The translations under genes and the position numbers were made by a program. The notes beneath the pieces were generated by a model that was not told the DNA's origin, did not search any database, and was given only the letters and a program-made list of their open reading frames with translations. From the NCBI RefSeq assembly GCF_014836445.1, contig NZ_JACSQV010000010.1, positions 1 through 64,000 of the forward strand: a stretch of DNA of 64,000 bases. Direction: 5' to 3'. Below are positions 1 to 8,119 of this stretch, piece by piece; the first letter of the stretch is position 1, and every line of letters begins with the position of its first letter. This stretch comes from Cellulomonas avistercoris (GTDB lineage: Bacteria > Actinomycetota > Actinomycetes > Actinomycetales > Cellulomonadaceae).

Positions 1-19
1 GCGGCCCGGCCACCGGCCC

Positions 20-32
20 GGGGGGGGGGGGG
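20..32. repeat. Run of 13 G at the window edge
   Basis: A 13-base G run sits in the 49 bases beyond the GH81 stop codon, flanked by C-rich sequence so that it could fold back on itself. It may be part of a terminator for the GH81 operon, but a homopolymer this long is also a typical sequencing or assembly problem. No gene is visible in positions 1-49. Confidence 0.5.
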
Positions 33-49
33 CCCCGCCCGCCGACGGC

Positions 50-2176
50 TCAGGCACCGTGAGCGGCGAGCCAGGCGAGGAGGTAGGCGCGCGAGCTGCC
101 GTTGTCGACGGAGGTGTCGGGTAGCGCGACCGCGGCGTCCCACGCGGCAGCGGCCTCCTCCGGGCCGGCCAGCGCCCGGTACATCAGCAGGTAGTCGCCG
201 AACAGGACGTCCGGTCCCGCCGGGGCCGCCTCGTCGACGGCCGCCAGGATCGTGTCCGGGTCCACGTCCACCGCGAGGTAGTCCGACACCGGGCCCATGG
301 GGATGAGCAGGATGCCGAGCATCGCGCTGGGCTCGGGGCTGAACCACGTCGCCCAGTCGCGCTTGCCGCCCCAGTTCAGTGCGAAGACGCGGTGCTCGAA
401 CCCCTCGGTGACGGGGTCGTCGAGGTCGGGGTCGGTCCAGTAGTCCCGCGCGGAGGCCGCCTCGGTCGACGCGAGCCAGGTGGCCTGCGTCAGCAGGTCG
501 TCCTGACCGGACGCGGCCGCCCACAGCCCCAGGCCGTTCCACGCGTTGACGGCCTCGGACGCGGACTCCTGGTTGTTGCCGTCGGCGAAGGGCGAGGTCC
601 CCGACGCCCAGGCGTGCCCCGCGTACGGGTCGAAGGTGCGCAGCTGCGGCAGCTCCTGCGACGGCTCGGCCGCCGCGATGTCGGCGGCGAGCGCGTCCAT
701 GACGGGGCGCAGGTCGTCGACCAGGTCGGGGTCGTCCGCTCCGAGCAGGCCCGCTGCGGACAGCAGGTACCCGTAGTGGAAGTGGTGGTCGTTGAGCTCC
801 TCGGACCCGAACGACGCGGTCCGCCCGATCACGGAGCGGGCCGCCTCGTCGTAGACGAAGCACCGTGCGTCGCGCGCGTCGCACCCGGCCGGCTCGGCCC
901 ACTCCCGCAGCGCGTCGGCCACGCGCGTGCGCAGCCCGGCGACCGTGTCGGGCGCACCGAGCGCCTCCCCCAGCCGCACGAGCGTCGCCGCGCGGTACAG
1001 GTTCTTGCCGCCGAAGTACGTGTCGGAGGCGAACGCACCGGTCGCGGCGACGTCGAGCTCGAGCTGGGCGAGGATCGCGTCGCGACGCTCCCCGTCGACG
1101 CCCTCGAGGTCGAGCTCACCGGTCGGGTGGAGGGTCGGCGCGAACGACGTGAGCGTCGACCCCGCGCACAGCTCGAGGGTCCCGTAGACGCTGCGGTAGG
1201 TGCCCAGGCCGCAGCCGTCCCGCTCGGGCTGCTCGCCCGTCGTGTGGTGCCGCATCAGCACGTAGGCGCTCGGCGTCGCGCCCGCCGTGCGGTAGGTGAG
1301 GGTCGTGCGGGCCACGTCGTCGCCGACGCCGTAGGTGACGTCGACGCCCACGACGGGGTCGACGGCGGCGGCCGCGAGGACCGCTGCCGCGTCGTCCGAG
1401 GCGTCGTCGGGCAGCGCGTACCAGGCGGCCGTCGCACCCTGCGGCAGCGCGAGCGCGCCGTCGGCGAGGGTGCCGTCGGACACCGCGAGGGCCCACGTCG
1501 TGCCCGCGACCTCCGTCTCCGCGACGCCGTCGGTGAGCGTGGTGAACCCCTCGCCCGCCGTGACGTCGACGTCGGCCGCCGCCGTGAAGGAGACGAACGG
1601 CGATCCGGCCGCGACCGTGACGTCCCCGAGGGGCGCGCCGCCGGCGTCCAGCAGACGTGTCGTCACGGCCACGGGGTCGGCTGCCACGACCTGCGCGGAC
1701 GCGGCCCCGACGTCGACCGTCACGGCCGGCACGTGCGGGCCGACCACGGCCTTCGCGCTGGTGACCGGGTCGGGCAGCCCGACCGTGAAACCGCTGGGCG
1801 TGAGCGCGAACGACAGCGGCAGCGGGAAGACCGGCAGCAGCTCCTCGCCGAAGACGAGGCCCGAGTACCAGCGGTTGGACGGCGGCACGACGCCCTCGGC
1901 GAGGCGCACCGGGTCGAACTTCTTCGCGTCCGCCGCCTGCACGAGCGCGCCGGTGAGGGCGGCCGCGTCGACGTCCGGCGGCGTCGCGTCGTCGGGGCCG
2001 ACCACCGGGGCCGCGGGCGCGCCCCCGCCGGAGCCGCCGGCGGCGGGCGCCACCGTGCCGCCCGCCCAGGGACGCACGACGAGCAGCACGACGACCGCGA
2101 GCACGACGAGGACGGCGAGGGCGATCACCCAGCGCGTGCGACCGGAGTCCAGCAGGGCCGTGCGGTCCCCGGTCAT
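50..2176 (-). CDS. Membrane-anchored GH81 endo-beta-1,3-glucanase
   Basis: The 708-residue product belongs to glycoside hydrolase family 81, whose members cut internal beta-1,3-glucan bonds with inversion. A hydrophobic segment at about residues 16-36, with no cleavable signal motif and no LPXTG tail, suggests an N-terminal anchor with the enzyme outside the cell. Family landmarks are PPSNRWYSGL near residue 97, NDHHFHYGY near 461 (region of the catalytic Asp) and DGNNQESASEAVNAWNG near 531-547, which holds the two Glu residues of the active site. The start ATG overlaps the stop of the upstream membrane-fusion-like gene (ATGA), so the genes are probably translationally coupled. Being last in an operon with a processive glycosyltransferase, it may trim or release the polymer made by that system. 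The family call is strong; the role in the operon is inferred. Confidence 0.9.
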   Translation of the reverse strand: MTGDRTALLDSGRTRWVIALAVLVVLAVVVLLVVRPWAGGTVAPAAGGSGGGAPAAPVVGPDDATPPDVDAAALTGALVQAADAKKFDPVRLAEGVVPPSNRWYSGLVFGEELLPVFPLPLSFALTPSGFTVGLPDPVTSAKAVVGPHVPAVTVDVGAASAQVVAADPVAVTTRLLDAGGAPLGDVTVAAGSPFVSFTAAADVDVTAGEGFTTLTDGVAETEVAGTTWALAVSDGTLADGALALPQGATAAWYALPDDASDDAAAVLAAAAVDPVVGVDVTYGVGDDVARTTLTYRTAGATPSAYVLMRHHTTGEQPERDGCGLGTYRSVYGTLELCAGSTLTSFAPTLHPTGELDLEGVDGERRDAILAQLELDVAATGAFASDTYFGGKNLYRAATLVRLGEALGAPDTVAGLRTRVADALREWAEPAGCDARDARCFVYDEAARSVIGRTASFGSEELNDHHFHYGYLLSAAGLLGADDPDLVDDLRPVMDALAADIAAAEPSQELPQLRTFDPYAGHAWASGTSPFADGNNQESASEAVNAWNGLGLWAAASGQDDLLTQATWLASTEAASARDYWTDPDLDDPVTEGFEHRVFALNWGGKRDWATWFSPEPSAMLGILLIPMGPVSDYLAVDVDPDTILAAVDEAAPAGPDVLFGDYLLMYRALAGPEEAAAAWDAAVALPDTSVDNGSSRAYLLAWLAAHGA

Positions 2177-2904
2177 CCGAGCACCCCCTCGACGTAGGTG
2201 CGGATCTTGCCGGCGACCGTGGTCACGACGCCGTCGTTCATCAGGGCGATCTGCACGACGACGGGCGTGCCCGCCGAGACCAGCCCGTTGTCGGAGCCGT
2301 CGACGAGCTCGTCGCTCGTGACGCGCACGACGGCCTGCGCCTGGCCGTCGATGGTGGTCACCTCGACACGCTCGACGTTCCCGTCGAGCGTCGTCTCGTT
2401 GGGCAGCGTGATCGTCACGTCCGCGCCGTCGGGCAGGCGCGCGTACTCCTTGGCGGTCAGCGTGTACTCGCCCTGCACGTACAGGGTGCCGGCGCGCTGC
2501 ACGGTCGCGAGCGTCTGGGCGGACGGCACGAAGGTGCCGCGCTTGGCCGCGAGCTGCGTGATGCGCCCGTCACCGCTCGCGAGCAGCACCAGGCGACCCT
2601 GGTCGTCGAGGCTCGTGAACTCGGGCGGCTCGACGACCAGGCCGTTCGCGAGGTCGTAGGTGAGGCCCGAGGAGTCGATGACGAACATCGGGTCGCCCTC
2701 CTTGACGACGTCGCCCACGTCGACGAGGTGGTCGGCGATGAGCCCGGCGTACGGGCTGCCGACGGCGTAGGTCTCGGCGAGGATCTGCGCGGAGTCGCTG
2801 GTGGCGCGACCCTTGGTCTCGTTGAGGTGGTAGGTCGCCAGGGCGGCGACGACGAGCACGAGGATCGTGCCCGCGAGCAGGCGGATGCGGCTGGCCCAGG
2901 TCAT
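2173..2904 (-). CDS. HlyD/BgsB-like membrane-fusion (biotinyl-lipoyl-like) protein
   Basis: The 243-residue protein has one N-terminal membrane helix (about residues 6-27) followed by an extracytoplasmic region with two half-motifs of the biotinyl-lipoyl type: GDVVKEGDPMFVID near residue 66 and DGRITQLAAKRGTFV near 110. It then has a beta-rich end. This matches short membrane-fusion or adaptor proteins such as HlyD, Alg44 C-terminal domains and the partner of bacterial mixed-linkage glucan synthases. No PilZ domain is visible. It lies between a glycosyltransferase and a GH81 glucanase and overlaps the latter by four bases. In a one-membrane cell it cannot bridge to an outer membrane, so a role guiding polymer through or away from the membrane is inferred. 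Confidence 0.75.
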   Translation of the reverse strand: MTWASRIRLLAGTILVLVVAALATYHLNETKGRATSDSAQILAETYAVGSPYAGLIADHLVDVGDVVKEGDPMFVIDSSGLTYDLANGLVVEPPEFTSLDDQGRLVLLASGDGRITQLAAKRGTFVPSAQTLATVQRAGTLYVQGEYTLTAKEYARLPDGADVTITLPNETTLDGNVERVEVTTIDGQAQAVVRVTSDELVDGSDNGLVSAGTPVVVQIALMNDGVVTTVAGKIRTYVEGVLG

Positions 2905-2942
2905 GGGATCACCTCTCGGTCAGCGGGGTGTGTCAGGGCGCG

Positions 2943-3006
2943 CGTCGGCGGGGCCGACGGCGGGGTGCGTCCGGGACGGGTCGGTGGGCGTCGGCGCGGG
3001 CCGACG
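2943..3006 (-). promoter_or_regulatory. Two tandem GC-rich stem-loops between glycosyltransferase and fusion-protein genes
   Basis: The 111-base gap holds two copies of the same stem, CGTCGGC pairing with GCCGACG, at 2943-2959 (3-base loop) and 2989-3006 (4-base loop). They lie inside an imperfect direct repeat. They could slow decay or partly terminate the message after the glycosyltransferase gene; no U-run follows. Confidence 0.5.
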
Positions 3007-3015
3007 GCGGGTGCG

Positions 3016-4770
3016 TCAGCGTGGTGCGGACGAGGGGGCGGCCGCGCCGGCCGGCTCGAGCTCGAGCAGCGCCGCGTCGGCCGCGAGGTCCGCGGCGGCC
3101 CGGTCGTGGGTCGCGAGCGCACGCTCACGGGCCCGCGCCTCGGCGCGTCCCCGGCGCCCCTCGCGCCACGCGGTGACGATGAAGCCGCCGAGGATGAGCG
3201 TGTTGGTCGCGTTCCACGCGAGCGCGAGCGTGAAGACGCCCGACGAGTACGTCTTCCAGGCCGCGACCGCGGTCGTGATGAGCAGGAACTGGAAGACCAG
3301 CACCTGCGGCTGCATGAAGGCGAAGGGCGAGCGGTAGGCGCCCTTGCGCCCCGTGACGTGCCACGCCTGCTCGCGGCGGAGGACCGCGTTGACGAGCGCC
3401 CGGACGTAGATGGGGAACGACACCGACGCGAGCAGCAGCACCTCCCACCGGAAGGACCCGAGCGTGTAGAAGGCCAGGAGGATCTGCATGACGTAGAACC
3501 CGGCGTAGTACATCGCCCACGTCGCGGGCGTCATGGTGAGGTTCATCGGCGACAGGTCGAAGTAGATCTCGAGCGGCGGCACGAGCAGCAGGAGCAGGGG
3601 CGCGATGCCCGTGAGGTAGTGCGTCGCCGTCACGAAGTACTGGATGCGCTGGTCCATCGTGAGGTTGCGCTTCCGGGACAGCGGGTTGTGGGTGAGCATG
3701 ATCTCGAAGCCGCCGGTCGCCCACCGCAGCTGCTGCTTGGTGTAGGCCTCGACGGTCTCGGGGGTGTCGCCGACGGCCAGGGTCGTCGGGATGTAGACGG
3801 TGCGCCAGCCGCGCTCGTGCAGCATGAGCGACGTCCAGACGTCCTCGGACTTGGAGTCCGTGTAGATGCCGCCGATCGCGTCGACCGCCGCGCGCCGGTA
3901 GATGACGTTGGTGCCGACGCAGAAGGCGGCGTTGAACCGGTTCCGCCCCGGCTGCACGTACCGGTAGAACACGGCCTGCATGTACCCGGCGCCGCGGCTG
4001 ATGACGTTGTCGTAGTTGCCGTAGGTCTGCGGCGTCTGGACGAACGCGACGTCGGCCGTCGCGAAGAACGGCAGCGTCTCGTGCAGGAAGGCCGGCCGCG
4101 GGACGAAGTCCGCGTCGAAGACCGCGAAGTACTCGCCGCGCGCGAGCGACATGGCGTGGTTGATGTTGCCGGCCTTGGCGCCGCCGCTGGACAGGCGGCG
4201 GACGTAGCGCGCGCCGAGCTCGGCCGCGAGGTCACGGACGTCGTCCGAGCGGCCGTCGTCGAGCACCCAGGTGTTGTGCCTGCCCTGGATGCGCAGGGCC
4301 GCGCTCACGGTGCGGCGGATGGTCTCGAGGTCCTCGCCGTACGTCGTGATGAACACGTCGACCGTCACGGGACGGTCCTCGAGGTAGATCTGCCAGCGCC
4401 AGGGCTCCTCCTCGGCGCCGTCACGGATGATCTCCGCGAGGTCGTACAACCGCTCCTGGGAGTGGTGGAAGGTGAAGCCGCGCGGGTTCCACGCGGCGGA
4501 CAGGACGGTCCACATCGCCAGGAGCGCGTGCGTGATGAGGATCGTCTCGGCGAGCATCACGAGCACGTACGGCAGGAAGTCGCCGCGGTTGCCGGGGTTG
4601 AGCAGGAAGACCGCGTAGATCACGATCCCTGCGGACGCCAGCAGCACCAGCAGCACGAGCGACGGGCTCTGCGTCGCCTCGTTCTCGGGCGAGCGCGTGC
4701 TCTGCGGCCGGTGGCGCGTGTCGTCGGTCCGGCGTGGTTCGAGGATGAGTCGGTCGAAGGTGGTGGCCAC
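3016..4770 (-). CDS. Processive GT2 glycosyltransferase, cellulose/curdlan synthase-like
   Basis: The 584-residue protein is an integral membrane family-2 glycosyltransferase. Two N-terminal helices (about 36-58 and 66-88) precede the cytosolic catalytic domain, and four or five helices follow. The processive signature D, DxD, (T/S)ED, QxxRW is complete: VLDDG near residue 170, KAGNINHA near 198, FDADF near 218, SKSED near 305 and QQLRW near 345. Such enzymes polymerise UDP-sugars and push the chain through their own channel. The C-terminus is alanine- and acid-rich with no PilZ domain visible, so control by cyclic di-GMP is not evident. The GTG start follows a G-rich ribosome-binding stretch. 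With a membrane-fusion-like protein and a beta-1,3-glucanase next in the operon, the product is most simply a beta-glucan (curdlan-like or mixed linkage). The polymer itself is not shown by sequence. Confidence 0.85.
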   Translation of the reverse strand: MATTFDRLILEPRRTDDTRHRPQSTRSPENEATQSPSLVLLVLLASAGIVIYAVFLLNPGNRGDFLPYVLVMLAETILITHALLAMWTVLSAAWNPRGFTFHHSQERLYDLAEIIRDGAEEEPWRWQIYLEDRPVTVDVFITTYGEDLETIRRTVSAALRIQGRHNTWVLDDGRSDDVRDLAAELGARYVRRLSSGGAKAGNINHAMSLARGEYFAVFDADFVPRPAFLHETLPFFATADVAFVQTPQTYGNYDNVISRGAGYMQAVFYRYVQPGRNRFNAAFCVGTNVIYRRAAVDAIGGIYTDSKSEDVWTSLMLHERGWRTVYIPTTLAVGDTPETVEAYTKQQLRWATGGFEIMLTHNPLSRKRNLTMDQRIQYFVTATHYLTGIAPLLLLLVPPLEIYFDLSPMNLTMTPATWAMYYAGFYVMQILLAFYTLGSFRWEVLLLASVSFPIYVRALVNAVLRREQAWHVTGRKGAYRSPFAFMQPQVLVFQFLLITTAVAAWKTYSSGVFTLALAWNATNTLILGGFIVTAWREGRRGRAEARARERALATHDRAAADLAADAALLELEPAGAAAPSSAPR

Positions 4771-5142
4771 GGGTCGCCCCCCAAAGGTGCGTCGGCGTTC
4801 GCTCGACGGCCGTCCCCGGGTGGGGCCGGCGTCGCGTTCACGACGGCCTCGTTGGCGCCTGGTGCACGAGGGGCCGACGGCCCGGAAGGTCCGGGACCTG
4901 CGGTGACGTGGTCCCTCGTGGATGTCACCGAAGGTAGGAGCCCGCGGCGCGGGGTGTCATCTGGGACGCGCGTCCGGTTCACCCGGTCGCGTCCGAAGAG
5001 CACCCCGCGCCACGTCGTGGAAGCGTGCCCACCTGCACGGACGTCGAAAGATGACAACCGTGTGAACATTTCGGGCACCCCGGATACGTCCCACCATTCG
5101 GACATTCCGGGCCGCACTGGGCCCCGACGGCGGGCTGCGGCG
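4771..5142 (-). promoter_or_regulatory. Long leader and promoter region of the first glycosyltransferase operon
   Basis: These 372 bases hold no convincing gene. The part nearest the glycosyltransferase is very GC-rich, while positions about 5040-5110 are clearly richer in A and T and are the likely promoter zone. That implies a leader of about 250-330 bases. A GGTGAC/GTCACC stem can form near 4900-4925. I saw no match to known cyclic di-GMP or cyclic di-AMP riboswitch patterns. The region also covers the 3' side of the LLM oxidoreductase gene. Confidence 0.4.
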
Positions 5143-6093
5143 TCAGGCCCCCGGCAGGTGCGGCGCGACCTGCTCGGCGACGAGCTGCAGGTGCTCGAGG
5201 TCCGCCAGGTCCAGGACCTGCAGGTACACCCGCTCGACGCCCTGCGAGGCCAGCCAGGTCAGGCGCTCGACCGCCTCGTCCGGCGTGCCCGCGATGCCGT
5301 TGGCCCGCAGCTCCGGGACCTCGCGGCCGATCGCCGCCGCGCGTCGCGCCAGCTCCGCCTCGTCGCGGCCGACGCACAGCACGAGCGCGACCGACTGGAC
5401 CAGCGTCGCCGGGTCGCGGCCCGCCTCGACGCACGCGGCCCGGACGTGCGCGATGCGCCCGGGCACGCTCGCGACCTCGGGGAACGCCTGGTTGTACTCG
5501 GCCGCGAACCGCGCCGCGAGCGCCGGTGTGCGCGTCGGACCGCCGCCTCCGACGATGACGGGGACACCCGGGCGCGACGGGTCCAGCGGCGAGCGCTGCA
5601 CCGGCTTGGGCAGGGCCGGGGAGTCCGTCAGCGTGTAGTGCTCCCCCGCGTGGTCGAACGTCTCGCCCACGGGCGTGCCCCACAGCCCCGTGACGATCTC
5701 GAGCTGCTCGGTGAGGATGCCGAAGCGCTTGGCCGGGAACGGGATGCCGTACGCCGCGTGCTCCTGCGCGAACCAGCCGGCCCCGAGCCCCAGCTCGACC
5801 CTGCCGCCCGACATCTGGTCGACCTGCGCGACCTGGATCGCCAGGACGCCCGGGTACCGGAACGTCGCGGACGACACGAGCGTGCCCAGCCGGATCCGGC
5901 TCGTCTCGCGGGCGAGCCCCGCCAGCGTCGTCCAGGCGTCGGTGGGCCCGGGCAGCCCGTCGCCACCCATCGTCAGGTAGTGGTCGGAGCGGAAGAAGGC
6001 GTCGAAGCCGAGGTCCTCCGTCGCGCGCGCGACGGCGAGCACGTCGTCGTACGTGGCGCCCTGCTGGGGTTCGGTGAAGATGCGCAGATCCAT
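5143..6093 (-). CDS. LLM-class F420-dependent oxidoreductase
   Basis: The 316-residue product is a luciferase-like TIM-barrel oxidoreductase of the F420-dependent type (TIGR03560-like, inferred from pattern). Recognisable parts are MDLRIFTEPQQGATYDDVL at the N-terminus, FDAFFRSDHYL near residue 30, RIRLGTLVSSATFRYPGVLA near 68, GGRVELGLGAGWF near 95-107 and PVIVGGGG near 177, which in the family lines the cofactor pocket. The substrate cannot be told from sequence; relatives reduce or oxidise varied small molecules. It is transcribed alone, divergent from the small membrane gene at 6174. Confidence 0.88.
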   Translation of the reverse strand: MDLRIFTEPQQGATYDDVLAVARATEDLGFDAFFRSDHYLTMGGDGLPGPTDAWTTLAGLARETSRIRLGTLVSSATFRYPGVLAIQVAQVDQMSGGRVELGLGAGWFAQEHAAYGIPFPAKRFGILTEQLEIVTGLWGTPVGETFDHAGEHYTLTDSPALPKPVQRSPLDPSRPGVPVIVGGGGPTRTPALAARFAAEYNQAFPEVASVPGRIAHVRAACVEAGRDPATLVQSVALVLCVGRDEAELARRAAAIGREVPELRANGIAGTPDEAVERLTWLASQGVERVYLQVLDLADLEHLQLVAEQVAPHLPGA

Positions 6094-6173
6094 GCCGGCC
6101 AGCCTCGCACGAGGGCGCCGGTGACGCGGGTGCGGGGGCGCGCACCGCGACGCCTCGCGGGTACGGTCGGCGG

Positions 6174-6377
6174 GTGCGCTGGTGGGAACCCGGCCGGGGC
6201 CTGCGGGCGGTCCGGTGGTCGTCGCTGCTCCTCGTCGTCGTGTGCGGGCTGATCGGGCTCGTGTGCGTCGTCGTCGCCCTGCGGGGCCGGCCGGCCGCGC
6301 TCGTGCCGGGAGCGGTCGTGGCCGCCGTCGCGCTGCGCGAGCTGCGGCGCCTGCGGCGCGCGCGCCCCGGTGCCTGA
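6174..6377 (+). CDS. Small two-helix membrane protein
   Basis: A 67-residue ORF beginning at GTG 6174 encodes two hydrophobic segments (about residues 14-35 and 38-54) ending in an arginine-rich tail, a common layout for small actinobacterial membrane proteins. No family is recognised. It lies 60 bases upstream of the DUF1684 gene on the same strand and may be cotranscribed with it. The codon pattern (strong GC at third positions) supports coding, but the shortness limits confidence. Confidence 0.5.
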   Translation: MRWWEPGRGLRAVRWSSLLLVVVCGLIGLVCVVVALRGRPAALVPGAVVAAVALRELRRLRRARPGA

Positions 6378-6437
6378 CGCGCCGTTCGACGCGCCGCTCG
6401 ACGTGCGCGACGGCGTCGCTCTTGGGACCGTGGTGCG

Positions 6438-7070
6438 ATGCATGCCGCCACCCGCCTCGACGCGGCCCTCGACCTCGCCGACTGGCGGCGACGCACCGCC
6501 GCGACGTACGCGCTGGTGCGCTCCCTCGCCGTCGAGGACCCCCGCCACGCGCACGCCGTCTGGGTCCAGGAGCGCGACGAGCTGTTCGCGTCGCACCCCG
6601 CGTCGCCGCTGACCGCCGACGCCCGCGCCGAGTTCGCGGGGCTCGACGTCGCGCCCTACGACCCGGCGTACCGCTTCACGGTCGAGGTCGAGCCCGCGGG
6701 CCAGCAACGGCTCGACCTCACGACGGACACCGACGGCGTGGTGGGGTTCGACCGCGTCGGGACCGTCCGCCTGGGTGACCTGGGCGTGCTGACCCTGTGG
6801 TCGCTGCGCGGGTACGGCGGCGGGCTGTTCCTGCCCGTGCGGGACGCGCTCGCCGGCCGCCGCACGTTCGGCGGCGGGCGGTACCTGCTCGACACGATCA
6901 AGGGCGCCGACCTGGGGTGCGACCACGTCGGCCGGCTCGTCGTCGACCTGAACTTCGCCTACAACCCGTCGTGCGCCTACGACCCCGCGTGGTCCTGCCC
7001 CCTGGCGACGCGCGCGAACACGCTCGCGGCCGAGGTCCCCGTCGGGGAGCTGCACACCGCACAGCCCTGA
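6438..7070 (+). CDS. DUF1684 family protein
   Basis: The 210-residue product fits the DUF1684 family. The marks are an N-terminal helix with DWRRRTAATYALVR, a substrate-like LTTDTDGVVGFDRVG stretch, FLPVRDA near residue 133 and the family-typical end NFAYNPSCAYDPAWSCPLA followed by N...L..EVPVGE. The two cysteines in that end are conserved in the family. No signal peptide or membrane helix is present, so it is likely cytosolic. The biochemical function of the family is not established. The start ATG at 6438 places the first helix correctly. Confidence 0.82.
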   Translation: MHAATRLDAALDLADWRRRTAATYALVRSLAVEDPRHAHAVWVQERDELFASHPASPLTADARAEFAGLDVAPYDPAYRFTVEVEPAGQQRLDLTTDTDGVVGFDRVGTVRLGDLGVLTLWSLRGYGGGLFLPVRDALAGRRTFGGGRYLLDTIKGADLGCDHVGRLVVDLNFAYNPSCAYDPAWSCPLATRANTLAAEVPVGELHTAQP

Positions 7071-7083
7071 CGCGGCCCGCGGC

Positions 7084-8055
7084 TCACACCTGGCAGGCGG
7101 GGCAGCGGAACAGGTTGCGCGTCGCCATCTCCTCCACGACCACCGGTGTGCCGCACACGAGGCACGGCAGACCCGCCCGGCCGTAGACCCAGTGCCGCAG
7201 CGTCGGGTCGAGCCGCGCGGCCTCGCGTCCCGCGGCGTCGAGGTCCTCGCGCGTCAGGATGAACCCGTCGCGGATCCCGTCGGCGAGGAGCCCGACCCAG
7301 TCCTGCCAGATCGCGCGCACCACCTCGGGCGGCACGCGGCGGCCCGGGGTCCACGGGTCGAGCCGCGCGCGGAACAGCAGCTCGGCACGGTAGATGTTGC
7401 CGATCCCCGCGACGACCGACTGGTCCATGAGCAGCTGCCCGACCGCCACGTTGCGGCGCGTCACGCGGTCGACGACGACCTCGCCCGCGGCCGTCGTGTC
7501 CCCGACGGTCTGCGGGTCCGGACCGAGCCGGTCCCGCACGAGCGCCGCCTCGTCGGCCGTGAGGACCTCGCACGCCGTCGGGCCGCGCAGGTCGGCGACG
7601 ACCGAGCCCGAGTCCAGCCGCACGCGCACCTGCCCCACGGGCGGCGGCGGCCACGTCGCGGCGCCCTCGACGAGCTGCTGCGACTCGCCCTCCCCCATCC
7701 GCAGCCGGCGCGTCGACGGCGGCGGCTCCCCCGGGGCGCCGGGGCGGCCGGCGCGCGTGGCCACACGGGGAGCGCCCAGGCTGCCGCGCGCGACGTCGCC
7801 CTCGCCCAGCGGGCTGACGTCGCCGTACAGGTCCCACGCGCCGTACAGGCCCAGGTGCACGCGCAGCACGTCGCCGCTGTCGAACGTGCAGAAGAGCTGC
7901 TTGCCGACCGCCGCCGCGCGCGTCATCCGCCGCCCGTCGAGGCGCGCGGCACCGGCGGCGAACCGGCCCTGCGGCGAGCTCACGGCCAGCGGGGGGCCGA
8001 CGAGGTCGAGCGTCATCTGCCGCGCGATCCGATGAACGGTATGACCCTCCGGCAC
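7084..8055 (-). CDS. Fpg/Nei-family DNA glycosylase (Nei2-like)
   Basis: The product is a 323-residue base-excision-repair glycosylase/AP lyase. The GTG at 8055 is chosen because it places Pro2-Glu3 (PEGHTVHR) at the mature N-terminus, where Pro2 is the catalytic nucleophile. A longer upstream reading would bury it. Other family parts are AVGKQLFCTF with the beta-hairpin lysine near residue 51, the H2TH region with QSVVAGIGNIYRAELLF near 220-236, and a C-terminal zinc finger made of CLVCG and CPACQ. The N-terminal PEGH and overall layout fit the actinobacterial Nei group, which acts on oxidised pyrimidines and similar lesions. It is divergent from the phosphatase gene with only 64 bases between starts. 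Confidence 0.9.
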   Translation of the reverse strand: MPEGHTVHRIARQMTLDLVGPPLAVSSPQGRFAAGAARLDGRRMTRAAAVGKQLFCTFDSGDVLRVHLGLYGAWDLYGDVSPLGEGDVARGSLGAPRVATRAGRPGAPGEPPPSTRRLRMGEGESQQLVEGAATWPPPPVGQVRVRLDSGSVVADLRGPTACEVLTADEAALVRDRLGPDPQTVGDTTAAGEVVVDRVTRRNVAVGQLLMDQSVVAGIGNIYRAELLFRARLDPWTPGRRVPPEVVRAIWQDWVGLLADGIRDGFILTREDLDAAGREAARLDPTLRHWVYGRAGLPCLVCGTPVVVEEMATRNLFRCPACQV

Positions 8056-8119
8056 GCGGACCACCCTACGGCGCGGCCGGGACGACGCGCGCGCGGCGAC
8101 GGTGTGCGAGGGTCGCGGG

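Noticed and set aside
4620..5117. 165-codon reverse reading upstream of and overlapping the first synthase gene
   Set aside because: Composition is like chance reading of GC-rich DNA, it overlaps the synthase start, and no family is seen. Treated as leader DNA.
4771..5142. Cyclic di-GMP or cyclic di-AMP riboswitch in the polysaccharide leaders
   Set aside because: I looked for conserved GEMM and ydaO-type segments in both leaders and saw none; structure alone is not enough. An Infernal search with Rfam models would decide.
2728..6252. 1174-codon open frame on the plus strand opposite the first glycosyltransferase operon
   Set aside because: It is a shadow of real reverse-strand genes: very Arg/Gly/Val-rich, no domains, and antisense to clear GT2 and LLM genes.
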